NCBI GenBank assembly: GCA_037178625.1
Contig: CM074129.1
Coordinates: 2,108,001 to 2,172,000 of the forward strand
Length of the DNA stretch: 64,000 nucleotides
From: Skeletonema tropicum
Taxonomy: Eukaryota > Bacillariophyta > Thalassiosirophyceae > Thalassiosirales > Thalassiosiraceae
Direction: 5' to 3'
Shown here in pieces: positions 52,270-64,000 of this stretch. The first letter of the stretch is position 1, and each line of letters begins with the position of its first letter. The notes below the pieces were generated by a model. That model was not told the DNA's origin, made no database searches, and saw only the letters and a list, made by a program, of their open reading frames with translations. A program made the translations under genes and the position numbers.

Positions 52270-53409
52270 TTACATTCCATTCGTACGAACCGATTTCCTT
52301 GTTGATCTCCTTTGCAAAGGAACACTACTTGTCGAGGACCTCGTGACGGCAGGGGTGCTCTTGTCTGTCTTCTTTGCAGCCGCCGGTTCCTTTGCAGTCA
52401 CAGGCTTCTTTGCGGCAGAATGCCTGGGTGGAATCGGGCTGTACTCATTGGAACATTTAAACACAACTTGTTTCTTCTTCCTCCCGGGGGTCAAAAATTC
52501 TTCCATCTTGGATTTCATTTCGTTCACCTCGTCCATCTGGGATTCCATTTCGTTCACCTTGTTTCGGGGCTGCTGGATTTCGACGGTATCTTCAGCCCGA
52601 CTCTGCTGAAGTTGACGTATGTCGCCTTCTAGGCGCTTGTGACCCTCTATGCGCTCCTCACGCTCCTGGATTAATGCCGTAGTAACTCGATCAATATTGT
52701 TACTTCCAATCTTCATGGCCGTAACAAGTTGAGCAATGTCTTCTTTGTTTTGAGTCGAGGCTGGAGTTGCCAAACCACCGAACACGAACAGATTGATCGG
52801 ATTGAGCTGTTCGGTGCTGGAGTGGGTTTGGGACTGCATGGAAGGAGTGGCAGCCGTAGCAAATGCAACAGAAGGCGGCACACCACCAGCACTAGGAGCA
52901 TGAGGTGTGGCGTGCGACCAGAACCCAGCATGAAAATGATGTGGAAAGTTGAACCCGGAAGAGAAGTCATGATTGAATCCATGCTGCTGCAGCTGCAAAT
53001 CATGAGCACGATCAGTACCTTCAACGTCTTTCTGCCAATAGTCCTTGTTTCTATTCATCATTTGCTTGAATAGCCGCCTTTTATCATTTCGTTTGGATGG
53101 GCTCATTTCTTCATCAAGATCAACTTCGTTAGAGAATTTACCAGTCTTTATGGCGAAATCTTTTGCAGAGCGATCGTACATCTTCACATACTTCTCCTCC
53201 TTCGTCGTCAAGCCCTCAAACTCTTCGTCATTAGGATGTGCCTTGACATAGTCACCCACTAGTTTATCCATGCGACGCGACAGGTCCGACCTTGGCATGG
53301 TGCTTTGTGTTGGTTTGTTAATCAAAGCTCGGAAGGAATACCGTGATGTGAGGCAAAGATTCTTGTCCGAAAAAAGTGTCGACTGTAGGAATTGGTTTGG
53401 CTCTGTCAT
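52270..53409 (-). CDS. U4: unknown protein, open reading frame (379 codons; 342 from MPRSDL)
   Basis: The most complete copy. The likely start is MPRSDLSRRM (53298); an in-frame upstream extension begins MTEPNQFLQS. Residues 1-85 from MPRSDL are charged and helical (VGDYVKAHPNDEEFEGLTTK, KRNDKRRLFKQMMNRNKDYW). A His/Phe- and Ala/Ser/Pro-rich middle follows (FNHDFSSGFNFPHHFHAGF). Then comes a helical part with EREERIEGHKRLEGDIRQLQ and a clear heptad NEMESQMDEVNEMKSKMEEF, and a basic Lys/Ala/Thr/Ser tail (KKPVTAKEPAAAKKTDKSTP) as in chromatin or nucleolar proteins. There is no family I recognise and no catalytic motif. It is the only gene of the unit that is not visibly dead. It ends 180 bp from the convergent MPP10 remnant. 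Confidence 0.7.
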   Translation of the reverse strand: MTEPNQFLQSTLFSDKNLCLTSRYSFRALINKPTQSTMPRSDLSRRMDKLVGDYVKAHPNDEEFEGLTTKEEKYVKMYDRSAKDFAIKTGKFSNEVDLDEEMSPSKRNDKRRLFKQMMNRNKDYWQKDVEGTDRAHDLQLQQHGFNHDFSSGFNFPHHFHAGFWSHATPHAPSAGGVPPSVAFATAATPSMQSQTHSSTEQLNPINLFVFGGLATPASTQNKEDIAQLVTAMKIGSNNIDRVTTALIQEREERIEGHKRLEGDIRQLQQSRAEDTVEIQQPRNKVNEMESQMDEVNEMKSKMEEFLTPGRKKKQVVFKCSNEYSPIPPRHSAAKKPVTAKEPAAAKKTDKSTPAVTRSSTSSVPLQRRSTRKSVRTNGM

Positions 53410-53713
53410 TCATCTGATCAGAGTGTGCAATCATAGGATTCTTCTTCTTGCGAGAAGAAGGCAGTTCTGATAGAGATTGGCAATTTAGTCCCCGTCCGTT
53501 TTTCAGGCGAGCGAGTGTCAAAAGTGCACTCTGACTACACAAGTAGTTTGAGAAGAAGCAGATTGAGGAAAAAATACGTGCGAGGCGAATTTGCTTTTGA
53601 TGCCGAAATGTAGATAATGTGAATGAGTAATAAGTAGAAATAAGTGTTTATTGTATGTATTTGTTTTACAAGAAGTTTTATCTATCGCTCATTGCCTTTG
53701 AATTTAATTCTTA

Positions 53714-54513
53714 TCACGACCACAGCGTCTGTTCTTCTTTCTGTACTTTCTGTTCTACGGCAAGTCTCATGAATGCTGTAATTGCAGCACATGACTGCTT
53801 TGAGCTTTCTATACTCGACAATAAGCCATCAAGCGACAGGGGTGCCCCGTAGTTGAAACTTGTTATTATATTTGCATCATCTTGCTCTGCGTTCAGTTCC
53901 ACTTGGTCCATATCATTTGATATTGATGTTACTGAGCTAGAGAAGTAGATTGTTTGGGTATTTTGGATGCATCGACTACGATGACTACCATTCTATGTCC
54001 CTCTCCAGATTACTCTTCCACCGTTGGATCTAGCCATATTGTCACGTCCGTATCATCACTAGCACTAGCATCTATATCCATATCTTCTGCTTTTGACGAC
54101 GGGGATATATTGTTTATCGCTATACATGTAGCAGCTACTGCTAAGCCTCTCATTGCGATCCCTGCATCCATCAGAGCCATAACTGCACAATTCACAGCCG
54201 TGCCTAAGACGCTACCGTGCGTCAGCTTGCACGATTTGAATAACAACCTGAATAACACATCTAGGGTAGCGTTCCAACATGATGCAAGAAGACAACGCAT
54301 CTCGTAAAAAATATTCTAACTCACGCTCTGTACTGTGGCACCACCTCCAGATGGCAGGGGCACCGAGAGAGATGTCATCGCATTCGTACTTTTTTTAGCG
54401 ACATCGTCTTTCGCATCTCCGTCTTGAACCACACCAGCCGAAGACGAATTGCCTCCACCACCCGCAGCAGCATTTGACATCATCACGAGCCCTTTGGAAA
54501 AAGCCACACTCAC
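53714..54513 (-). pseudogene. U4: RNase PH/RRP46-like fragment
   Basis: Like U2 but missing four bases (ACAT, near 53946), which breaks the C-terminal frame between IPKQS and YFSSS. Also TTTATCGC for TTGATCGC near 54114, shared with U5. Confidence 0.6.
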
Positions 54514-54939
54514 AATACCTCTATCATAGCGTTCTCTATTTGAAATCCTATTCTCATCTCATCGCAGATTGAAGCAGTCAGATAGCTGCTGCTGCTGCTA
54601 TCTACAAAATAAAGCGATCAACCAAGCCGTCCACATCATCACAGCCAAGAAGCATCTCTCAGCAGTGCAGTCGAACATTCCTTAACCCACCCCTGCATCG
54701 GTACTCCTTGCTTTGTGACTCCTTTTGACTTCCGACCGTAACTGCGTCATACTAGGCCGATTCTTTTCGTTCAAAGACCAATATAAGTAACTCTCGATTT
54801 AGTTAGTTTTGAACGAGTATGCAACGTATTACTTATGACAGATTATGACGTTATTCCGACCTACCACTATGGCGGATATGTTGACATCGCCATGTAAGTA
54901 TGTGGCGAGCGAGGGGGCGGCGGGGCCGCTCGCTCCGGG

Positions 54940-54996
54940 GGTGAGTACCGGGTTTCGAAACCCGGTACTCACCGAATACCGGGTTTCGAAACCCGG
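54940..54996. promoter_or_regulatory. U4: perfect palindrome pair
   Basis: Identical to 38771-38827. Confidence 0.8.
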
Positions 54997-55334
54997 CACT
55001 CACCCTTTCGACAGCCAGGCTTTGACCCACTCATCCTTTATGTAGACTTCTTATCGCCCCTACTTTCACGACGAAGATGGAACCAACGATACGAATGGCA
55101 CGACATGATCCCAATGGACAAATGACTGTGAGATCGGGCGGTGATTTGACGTTTTGATCTCGCTAGATGCCATTTTAAATGAAAATTGGCCAATTAACTA
55201 GGCGTTTGTTAGTGTAGCCGGTACATGAGTATGTGAAATGGTGCACTCTAATTATTGAGGTGCTATGATGACGCCCTGTCACCTCCTGTCACCATACTTT
55301 GAGTATTAGACAATATGTATTAGAATTTTCAGTA

Positions 55335-56354
55335 ATGGAAGCATTCGCTGACGAAGAAGAGGAGTTTTTGCCACCAGATCATGTTGCCTATGGACAGGAG
55401 TTACCGGAAGACGATAATAATGAAAAAGTGCTGCCTCATGTGTGAGAGATAAAGCAGGCAAAGAATCTGATGATGATAACGAAGGCTTTGATGATGAATT
55501 TGAAGATGAAGACGAAGATCTTATGAAGCGATTTGAACCCAACTCAGTCCGTCGTAGGAAATATGTGCCGATGCATGAGGAGGTAGATGTCTTGTATCAG
55601 CTGTACGATGATGACGACGGTAACAATAGCGATGGTGAAGATCCCGAAGAAATGACTGCAGCTGACTTCTTTGGAAAGCCGGATACAAAACTTATCAAGA
55701 GGTACAAGGAACAACAGAAAGCTGGCAGCAAGGGTAAGAGCAGCAGCAAGAGCAAGTCAAACGACATGAAATTAGACGACGAAGATTCTTGGAATGATAT
55801 CGATATTACAGAAGATGGGTTGGATTGGAAGGATGGTGGCGAAGAAGAAGACGAGATGGAAAGCGACAGTGACGATGCCGAAGGAGGAGCTTCTGATGAA
55901 GACGATGGTGAAGATTCCGAGGGCGACATGGAAGAGGAGGAGGAAGAAGATGATGAACAAAACATGAAGCTATCGAGTCATGATATCAAATCAAAGAAGC
56001 TCGAGGAGCAAATACTTCGTCTTGAAGAAGACATGATGGCTGAGAAGCCATGGAGAATGCTTGGAGAAGCGAAAGGCACCAATCGCCCCTCCGACTCTTT
56101 GCTTGATTCCACTCCTGAATTCGAGGTTGCTTTCAAACCTCCCCCTATCATTACTGCTGGGCACACAGCTGACATTGAGGAGATAATCAAGAAGAGGATT
56201 GGTATTGAAGAAGATTGGGATAGATGACGTTGTTCCACGCGAGTTACCAGATATCGGCGCCAACAAATGAGGCGGAGATGTCTCGCCCGAAGTCAGTCAA
56301 GAGAAATCAAAGCTTGGATTGGGTGAATTGTATGAGAGTGAATATCTTAAGAAG
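55335..56354 (+). pseudogene. U5: MPP10-like gene, 5' part
   Basis: Same as U4; open from 55442 to 56227. Confidence 0.75.
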
Positions 56355-57234
<880 letters not shown>

Positions 57235-57475
57235 CTTAGACAAGGACGCTCACGAGAAGGAAACCGAGGAAGACGCAGCTAAGGAGGAAATGAAGAAATT
57301 GTTCGCCGACTTGTGTTCTCATCTAGACGCATTGTCCAATTACCACTTTGCTGCCCGCCTTGTTGCCGATGAGGCCAATGTACAGAACCGTGAGGATGTA
57401 CCCGCGATCGCTATGGAAGAGGTTCTACCAATGCACATGAGCAAGAGTAGAGGAGTGGCACCAGAAGAAGTATAG
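57235..57475 (+). pseudogene. U5: MPP10 C-terminal part
   Basis: Same as U2. Confidence 0.8.
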
Positions 57476-57654
57476 CTGACCGGCGAGCGATAAATCCAAT
57501 TTGTAGCAGCTTTAGGATAGTTATAGATCTAAGTGTGGTAATGCTAGTATATAGAGGTCACTCACTCACTATTTTTATATTCTTTAACACCATCTACACA
57601 TCTAACATTTTGACCAATCGACACCCCTACTTACCCACCTAACACCACTTTCAC

Positions 57655-58926
57655 TTACATTCCATTCGTACGAACCGATTTCCTTGTTGATCTCCTTTGC
57701 AAAGGAACACTACTTGTCGAGGACCTCGTGACGGCAGGGGTGCTCTTGTCTGTCTTCTTTGCAGCCGCCGGTTCCTTTGCAGTCACAGGCTTCTTTGCGG
57801 CAGAATGCCTGGGTGGAATCGGGCTGTACTCATTGGAACATTTAAACACAACTTGTTTCTTCTTCCTCCCGGGGGTCAAAAATTCTTCCATCTTGGATTT
57901 CATTTCGTTCACCTCGTCCATCTGGGATTCCATTTCGTTCACCTTGTTTCGGGGCTGCTGGATTTCGACGGTATCTTCAGCCCGACTCTGCTGAAGTTGA
58001 CGTATGTCGCCTTCTAGGCGCTTGTGACCCTCTATGCGCTCCTCACGCTCCTGGATTAATGCCGTAGTAACTCGATCAATATTGTTACTTCCAATCTTCA
58101 TGGCCGTAACAAGTTGAGCAATGTCTTCTTTGTTTTGAGTCGAGGCTGGAGTTGCCAAACCACCGAACACGAACAGATTGATCGGATTGAGCTGTTCGGT
58201 GCTGGAGTGGGTTTGGGACTGCATGGAAGGAGTGGCAGCCGTAGCAAATGCAACAGAAGGCGGCACACCACCAGCACTAGGAGCATGAGGTGTGGCGTGC
58301 GACCAGAACCCAGCATGAAAATGATGTGGAAAGTTGAACCCGGAAGAGAAGTCATGATTGAATCCATGCTGCTGCAGCTGCAAATCATGAGCACGATCAG
58401 TACCTTCAACGTCTTTCTGCCAATAGTCCTTGTTTCTATTCATCATTTGCTTGAATAGCCGCCTTTTATCATTTCGTTTGGATGGGCTCATTTCTTCATC
58501 AAGATCAACTTCGTTAGAGAATTTACCAGTCTTTATGGCGAAATCTTTTGCAGAGCGATCGTACATCTTCACATACTTCTCCTCCTTCGTCGTCAAGCCC
58601 TCAAACTCTTCGTCATTAGGATGTGCCTTGACATAGTCACCCACTAGTTTATCCATGCGACGCGACAGGTCCGACCTTGGCATGGTGCTTTGTGTTGGTT
58701 TGTTAATCAAAGCTCGGAAGGAATACCGTGATGTGAGGCAAAGATTCTTGTCCGAAAAAGTGTCGACTGTAGGAATTGGTTTGGCTCTGTCATTCATCTG
58801 ATCAGAGTGTGCAATCATAGGATTCTTCTTCTTGCGAGAAGAAGGCAGTTCTGATAGAGATTGGCAATTTAGTCCCCGTCCGTTTTTCAGGCGAGCGAGT
58901 GTCAAAAGTGCACTCTGACTACACAA
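57655..58926 (-). CDS. U5: unknown protein, longest open frame (423 codons)
   Basis: Identical to U4 in the body. One A fewer in a run near 58757 joins a further upstream stretch (CSQSALLTLARLKNGRGLNC) to the frame. Whether this extension is translated is doubtful, since the MPRSDL start is available in all units. Confidence 0.65.
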   Translation of the reverse strand: MCSQSALLTLARLKNGRGLNCQSLSELPSSRKKKNPMIAHSDQMNDRAKPIPTVDTFSDKNLCLTSRYSFRALINKPTQSTMPRSDLSRRMDKLVGDYVKAHPNDEEFEGLTTKEEKYVKMYDRSAKDFAIKTGKFSNEVDLDEEMSPSKRNDKRRLFKQMMNRNKDYWQKDVEGTDRAHDLQLQQHGFNHDFSSGFNFPHHFHAGFWSHATPHAPSAGGVPPSVAFATAATPSMQSQTHSSTEQLNPINLFVFGGLATPASTQNKEDIAQLVTAMKIGSNNIDRVTTALIQEREERIEGHKRLEGDIRQLQQSRAEDTVEIQQPRNKVNEMESQMDEVNEMKSKMEEFLTPGRKKKQVVFKCSNEYSPIPPRHSAAKKPVTAKEPAAAKKTDKSTPAVTRSSTSSVPLQRRSTRKSVRTNGM

Positions 58927-59097
58927 GTAGTTTGAGAAGAAGCAGATTGAGGAAAAAATACGTGCGAGGCGAATTTGCTTTTGATGCCGAAATGTAGATA
59001 ATGTGAATGAGTAATAAGTAGAAATAAGTGTTTATTGTATGTATTTGTTTTACAAGAAGTTTTATCTATCGCTCATTGCCTTTGAATTTAATTCTTA

Positions 59098-59877
59098 TCA
59101 CGACCACAGCGTCTGTTCTTCTTTCTGTACTTTCTGTTCTACGGCAAGTCTCATGAATGCTGTAATTGCAGCACATGACTGCTTTGAGCTTTCTATACTC
59201 GACAATAAGCCATCAAGCGACAGGGGTGCCCCGTAGTTGAAACTTGTTATTATATTTGCATCATCTTGCTCTGCGTTCAGTTCCACTTGGTCCATATCAT
59301 TTGATATTGATGTTACTGAGCTAGAGAAGTAGATTGTTTGGGTATTTTGGATGCATCGACTACGATGACTACCATTCTATGTCCCTCTCCAGATTACTCT
59401 TCCACCGTTGGATCTAGCCATATTGTCACGTCCGTATCATCACTAGCACTAGCATCTATATCCATATCTTCTGCTTTTGACGACGGGGATATATTGTTTA
59501 TCGCTATACATGTAGCAGCTACTGCTAAGCCTCTCATTGCGATCCCTGCATCCATCAGAGCCATAACTGCACAATTCACAGCCGTGCCTAAGACGCTACC
59601 GTGCGTCAGCTTGCACGATTTGAATAACAACCTGAATAACACATCTAGGGTAGCGTTCCAACATGATGCAAGAAGACAACGCATCTCGTAAAAAATATTC
59701 TAACTCACGCTCTGTACTGTGGCACCACCTCCAGAAGGCGATGACTTCGTACTTTTTTTTAGCGACATCGTCTTTCGCATCTCCGTCTTGAACCACACCA
59801 GCCGAAGACGAATTGCCTCCACCACCCGCAGCAGCATTTGACATCATCACGAGCCCCTTGGAAAAAGCCACACTCAC
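59098..59877 (-). pseudogene. U5: RNase PH/RRP46-like fragment with private deletion
   Basis: Shares the ACAT loss with U4. In addition 31 bp after CCACCTCCAGA are replaced by AGGCGATGAC (about 59736-59745), changing the Gly/Ser-rich N-terminal part. Confidence 0.6.
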
Positions 59878-60303
59878 AATACCTCTATCATAGCGTTCTC
59901 TATTTGAAATCCTATTCTCATCTCATCGCAGATTGAAGCAGTCAGATAGCTGCTGCTGCTGCTATCTACAAAATAAAGCGATCAACCAAGCCGTCCACAT
60001 CATCACAGCCAAGAAGCATCTCTCAGCAGTGCAGTCGAACATTCCTTAACCCACCCCTGCATCGGTACTCCTTGCTTTGTGACTCCTTTTGACTTCCGAC
60101 CGTAACTGCGTCATACTAGGCCGATTCTTTTCGTTCAAAGACCAATATAAGTAACTCTCGATTTAGTTAGTTTTGAACGAGTATGCAACGTATTACTTAT
60201 GACAGATTATGACGTTATTCCGACCTACCACTATGGCGGATATGTTGACATCGCCATGTAAGTATGTGGCGAGCGAGGGGGCGGCGGGGCCGCTCGCTCC
60301 GGG

Positions 60304-60360
60304 GGTGAGTACCGGGTTTCGAAACCCGGTACTCACCGAATACCGGGTTTCGAAACCCGG
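60304..60360. promoter_or_regulatory. U5: perfect palindrome pair
   Basis: Identical to 38771-38827. Confidence 0.8.
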
Positions 60361-60698
60361 CACTCACCCTTTCGACAGCCAGGCTTTGACCCACTCATCC
60401 TTTATGTAGACTTCTTATCGCCCCTACTTTCACGACGAAGATGGAACCAACGATACGAATGGCACGACATGATCCCAATGGACAAATGACTGTGAGATCG
60501 GGCGGTGATTTGACGTTTTGATCTCGCTAGATGCCATTTTAAATGAAAATTGGCCAATTAACTAGGCGTTTGTTAGTGTAGCCGGTACATGAGTATGTGA
60601 AATGGTGCACTCTAATTATTGAGGTGCTATGATGACGCCCTGTCACCTCCTGTCACCATACTTTGAGTATTAGACAATATGTATTAGAATTTTCAGTA

Positions 60699-61718
60699 AT
60701 GGAAGCATTCGCTGACGAAGAAGAGGAGTTTTTGCCACCAGATCATGTTGCCTATGGACAGGAGTTACCGGAAGACGATAATAATGAAAAAGTGCTGCCT
60801 CATGTGTGAGAGATAAAGCAGGCAAAGAATCTGATGATGATAACGAAGGCTTTGATGATGAATTTGAAGATGAAGACGAAGATCTTATGAAGCGATTTGA
60901 ACCCAACTCAGTCCGTCGTAGGAAATATGTGCCGATGCATGAGGAGGTAGATGTCTTGTATCAGCTGTACGATGATGACGACGGTAACAATAGCGATGGT
61001 GAAGATCCCGAAGAAATGACTGCAGCTGACTTCTTTGGAAAGCCGGATACAAAACTTATCAAGAGGTACAAGGAACAACAGAAAGCTGGCAGCAAGGGTA
61101 AGAGCAGCAGCAAGAGCAAGTCAAACGACATGAAATTAGACGACGAAGATTCTTGGAATGATATCGATATTACAGAAGATGGGTTGGATTGGAAGGATGG
61201 TGGCGAAGAAGAAGACGAGATGGAAAGCGACAGTGACGATGCCGAAGGAGGAGCTTCTGATGAAGACGATGGTGAAGATTCCGAGGGCGACATGGAAGAG
61301 GAGGAGGAAGAAGATGATGAACAAAACATGAAGCTATCGAGTCATGATATCAAATCAAAGAAGCTCGAGGAGCAAATACTTCGTCTTGAAGAAGACATGA
61401 TGGCTGAGAAGCCATGGAGAATGCTTGGAGAAGCGAAAGGCACCAATCGCCCCTCCGACTCTTTGCTTGATTCCACTCCTGAATTCGAGGTTGCTTTCAA
61501 ACCTCCCCCTATCATTACTGCTGGGCACACAGCTGACATTGAGGAGATAATCAAGAAGAGGATTGGTATTGAAGAAGATTGGGATAGATGACGTTGTTCC
61601 ACGCGAGTTACCAGATATCGGCGCCAACAAATGAGGCGGAGATGTCTCGCCCGAAGTCAGTCAAGAGAAATCAAAGCTTGGATTGGGTGAATTGTATGAG
61701 AGTGAATATCTTAAGAAG
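60699..61718 (+). pseudogene. U6: MPP10-like gene, 5' part
   Basis: Same as U4; open from 60806 to 61591. Confidence 0.75.
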
Positions 61719-62598
<880 letters not shown>

Positions 62599-62839
62599 CT
62601 TAGACAAGGACGCTCACGAGAAGGAAACCGAGGAAGACGCAGCTAAGGAGGAAATGAAGAAATTGTTCGCCGACTTGTGTTCTCATCTAGACGCATTGTC
62701 CAATTACCACTTTGCTGCCCGCCTTGTTGCCGATGAGGCCAATGTACAGAACCGTGAGGATGTACCCGCGATCGCTATGGAAGAGGTTCTACCAATGCAC
62801 ATGAGCAAGAGTAGAGGAGTGGCACCAGAAGAAGTATAG
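62599..62839 (+). pseudogene. U6: MPP10 C-terminal part
   Basis: Same as U2. Confidence 0.8.
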
Positions 62840-63018
62840 CTGACCGGCGAGCGATAAATCCAATTTGTAGCAGCTTTAGGATAGTTATAGATCTAAGTGT
62901 GGTAATGCTAGTATATAGAGGTCACTCACTCACTATTTTTATATTCTTTAACACCATCTACACATCTAACATTTTGACCAATCGACACCCCTACTTACCC
63001 ACCTAACACCACTTTCAC

Positions 63019-64000
63019 TTACATTCCATTCGTACGAACCGATTTCCTTGTTGATCTCCTTTGCAAAGGAACACTACTTGTCGAGGACCTCGTGACGGCA
63101 GGGGTGCTCTTGTCTGTCTTCTTTGCAGCCGCCGGTTCCTTTGCAGTCACAGGCTTCTTTGCGGCAGAATGCCTGGGTGGAATCGGGCGGTACTCATTGG
63201 AACATTTAAACACAACTTGTTTCTTCTTCCTCCCGGGGGTCAAAAATTCTTCCATCTTGGATTTCATTTCGTTCACCTCGTCCATCTGGGATTCCATTTC
63301 GTTCACCTTGTTTCGGGGCTGCTGGATTTCGACGGTATCTTCAGCCCGACTCTGCTGAAGTTGACGTATGTCGCCTTCTAGGCGCTTGTGACCCTCTATG
63401 CGCTCCTCACGCTCCTGGATTAATGCCGTAGTAACTCGATCAATATTGTTACTTCCAATCTTCATGGCCGTAACAAGTTGAGCAATGTCTTCTTTGTTTT
63501 GAGTCGAGGCTGGAGTTGCCAAACCACCGAACACGAACAGATTGATCGGATTGAGCTGTTCGGTGCTGGAGTGGGTTTGGGACTGCATGGAAGGAGTGGC
63601 AGCCGTAGCAAATGCAACAGAAGGCGGCACACCACCAGCACTAGGAGCATGAGGTGTGGCGTGCGACCAGAACCCAGCATGAAAATGATGTGGAAAGTTG
63701 AACCCGGAAGAGAAGTCATGATTGAATCCATGCTGCTGCAGCTGCAAATCATGAGCACGATCAGTACCTTCAACGTCTTTCTGCCAATAGTCCTTGTTTC
63801 TATTCATCATTTTCTTGAATAGCCGCCTTTTATCATTTCGTTTGGATGGGCTCATTTCTTCATCAAGATCAACTTCGTTAGAGAATTTACCAGTCTTTAT
63901 GGCGAAATCTTTTGCAGAGCGATCGTACATCTTCACATACTTCTCCTCCTTCGTCGTCAAGCCCTCAAACTCTTCGTCATTAGGATGTGCCTTGACATAG
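63019..64000 (-). CDS. U6: unknown protein, cut by the window edge
   Basis: 313 or more codons open; the 5' end lies beyond 64000. KMM and YRP variants as in U1. It carries the left-hand (CGTC, no TGTA) version of the repeat segment, so its frame should continue into MPRSDL. Confidence 0.65.
   Translation of the reverse strand, partial: YVKAHPNDEEFEGLTTKEEKYVKMYDRSAKDFAIKTGKFSNEVDLDEEMSPSKRNDKRRLFKKMMNRNKDYWQKDVEGTDRAHDLQLQQHGFNHDFSSGFNFPHHFHAGFWSHATPHAPSAGGVPPSVAFATAATPSMQSQTHSSTEQLNPINLFVFGGLATPASTQNKEDIAQLVTAMKIGSNNIDRVTTALIQEREERIEGHKRLEGDIRQLQQSRAEDTVEIQQPRNKVNEMESQMDEVNEMKSKMEEFLTPGRKKKQVVFKCSNEYRPIPPRHSAAKKPVTAKEPAAAKKTDKSTPAVTRSSTSSVPLQRRSTRKSVRTNGM

Overview
The window looks like nuclear DNA of a photosynthetic stramenopile, most likely a centric diatom. 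The reasons are: short GT-AG introns of about 80-240 bp with GTAAGT/GTGAGT donors, a plastoquinone-pathway prenyltransferase of homogentisate solanesyltransferase type, a plastid-type protein with a signal peptide and an EAF cleavage motif, very long coiled-coil proteins, and compact intergenic regions with divergent genes. The species call is inference.

Left part (1-28525), single-copy genes. A segment holding an alpha/beta-hydrolase gene (minus strand) and a giant coiled-coil gene (plus strand, one intron at the same place in both copies) is present twice. In the first copy only a C-terminal scrap of the hydrolase remains (1-110), followed by a 1375-residue coiled-coil gene (161-4370). In the second copy the hydrolase (4728-5938) and coiled-coil gene (6367-11543) are both present but frameshifted. 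Then come about 2.2 kb without a convincing gene, a small Gln-rich leucine-zipper-like ORF, a 972-residue protein of unknown function, a homogentisate solanesyltransferase, a conserved plastid-type protein, a membrane-anchored flavin oxidoreductase, a RAD6-type ubiquitin-conjugating enzyme, and a two-RRM protein with a Gly-rich tail. The last two, the oxidoreductase, the hydrolase and the second coiled-coil gene each need one or two single-base insertions removed to give the family reading frame. This looks like residual long-read insertion error more than real gene death.

Gap (28526-29025): exactly 500 N.

Right part (29026-64000): a head-to-tail array of a roughly 5.39-kb unit, five full units plus a partial unit at each end, still running at the window edge. 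Each unit carries, in order: an MPP10-like gene (plus; U3 snoRNP, 18S rRNA processing) interrupted by the second nucleotide-binding domain of an ABCC/MRP transporter; an unknown ORF of about 340 residues (minus); an RNase PH/RRP46-like exosome fragment (minus); and a divergent promoter-like stretch with two perfect palindromes. The recognisable conserved genes are broken in the same way in every unit, so they were probably broken before amplification. The unknown ORF is the only one that stays open, in the units at 49950-60698. Units differ by a few indels and substitutions in a mosaic pattern, and two neighbouring units have lost a 286-bp internal repeat by a different crossover from the later units. 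The first one and a half units next to the gap are full of small insertions and look like unpolished read sequence. Units are named here U0 (29026-33440), U1 (33441-39165), U2 (39166-44555), U3 (44556-49949), U4 (49950-55334), U5 (55335-60698) and U6 (60699-64000).
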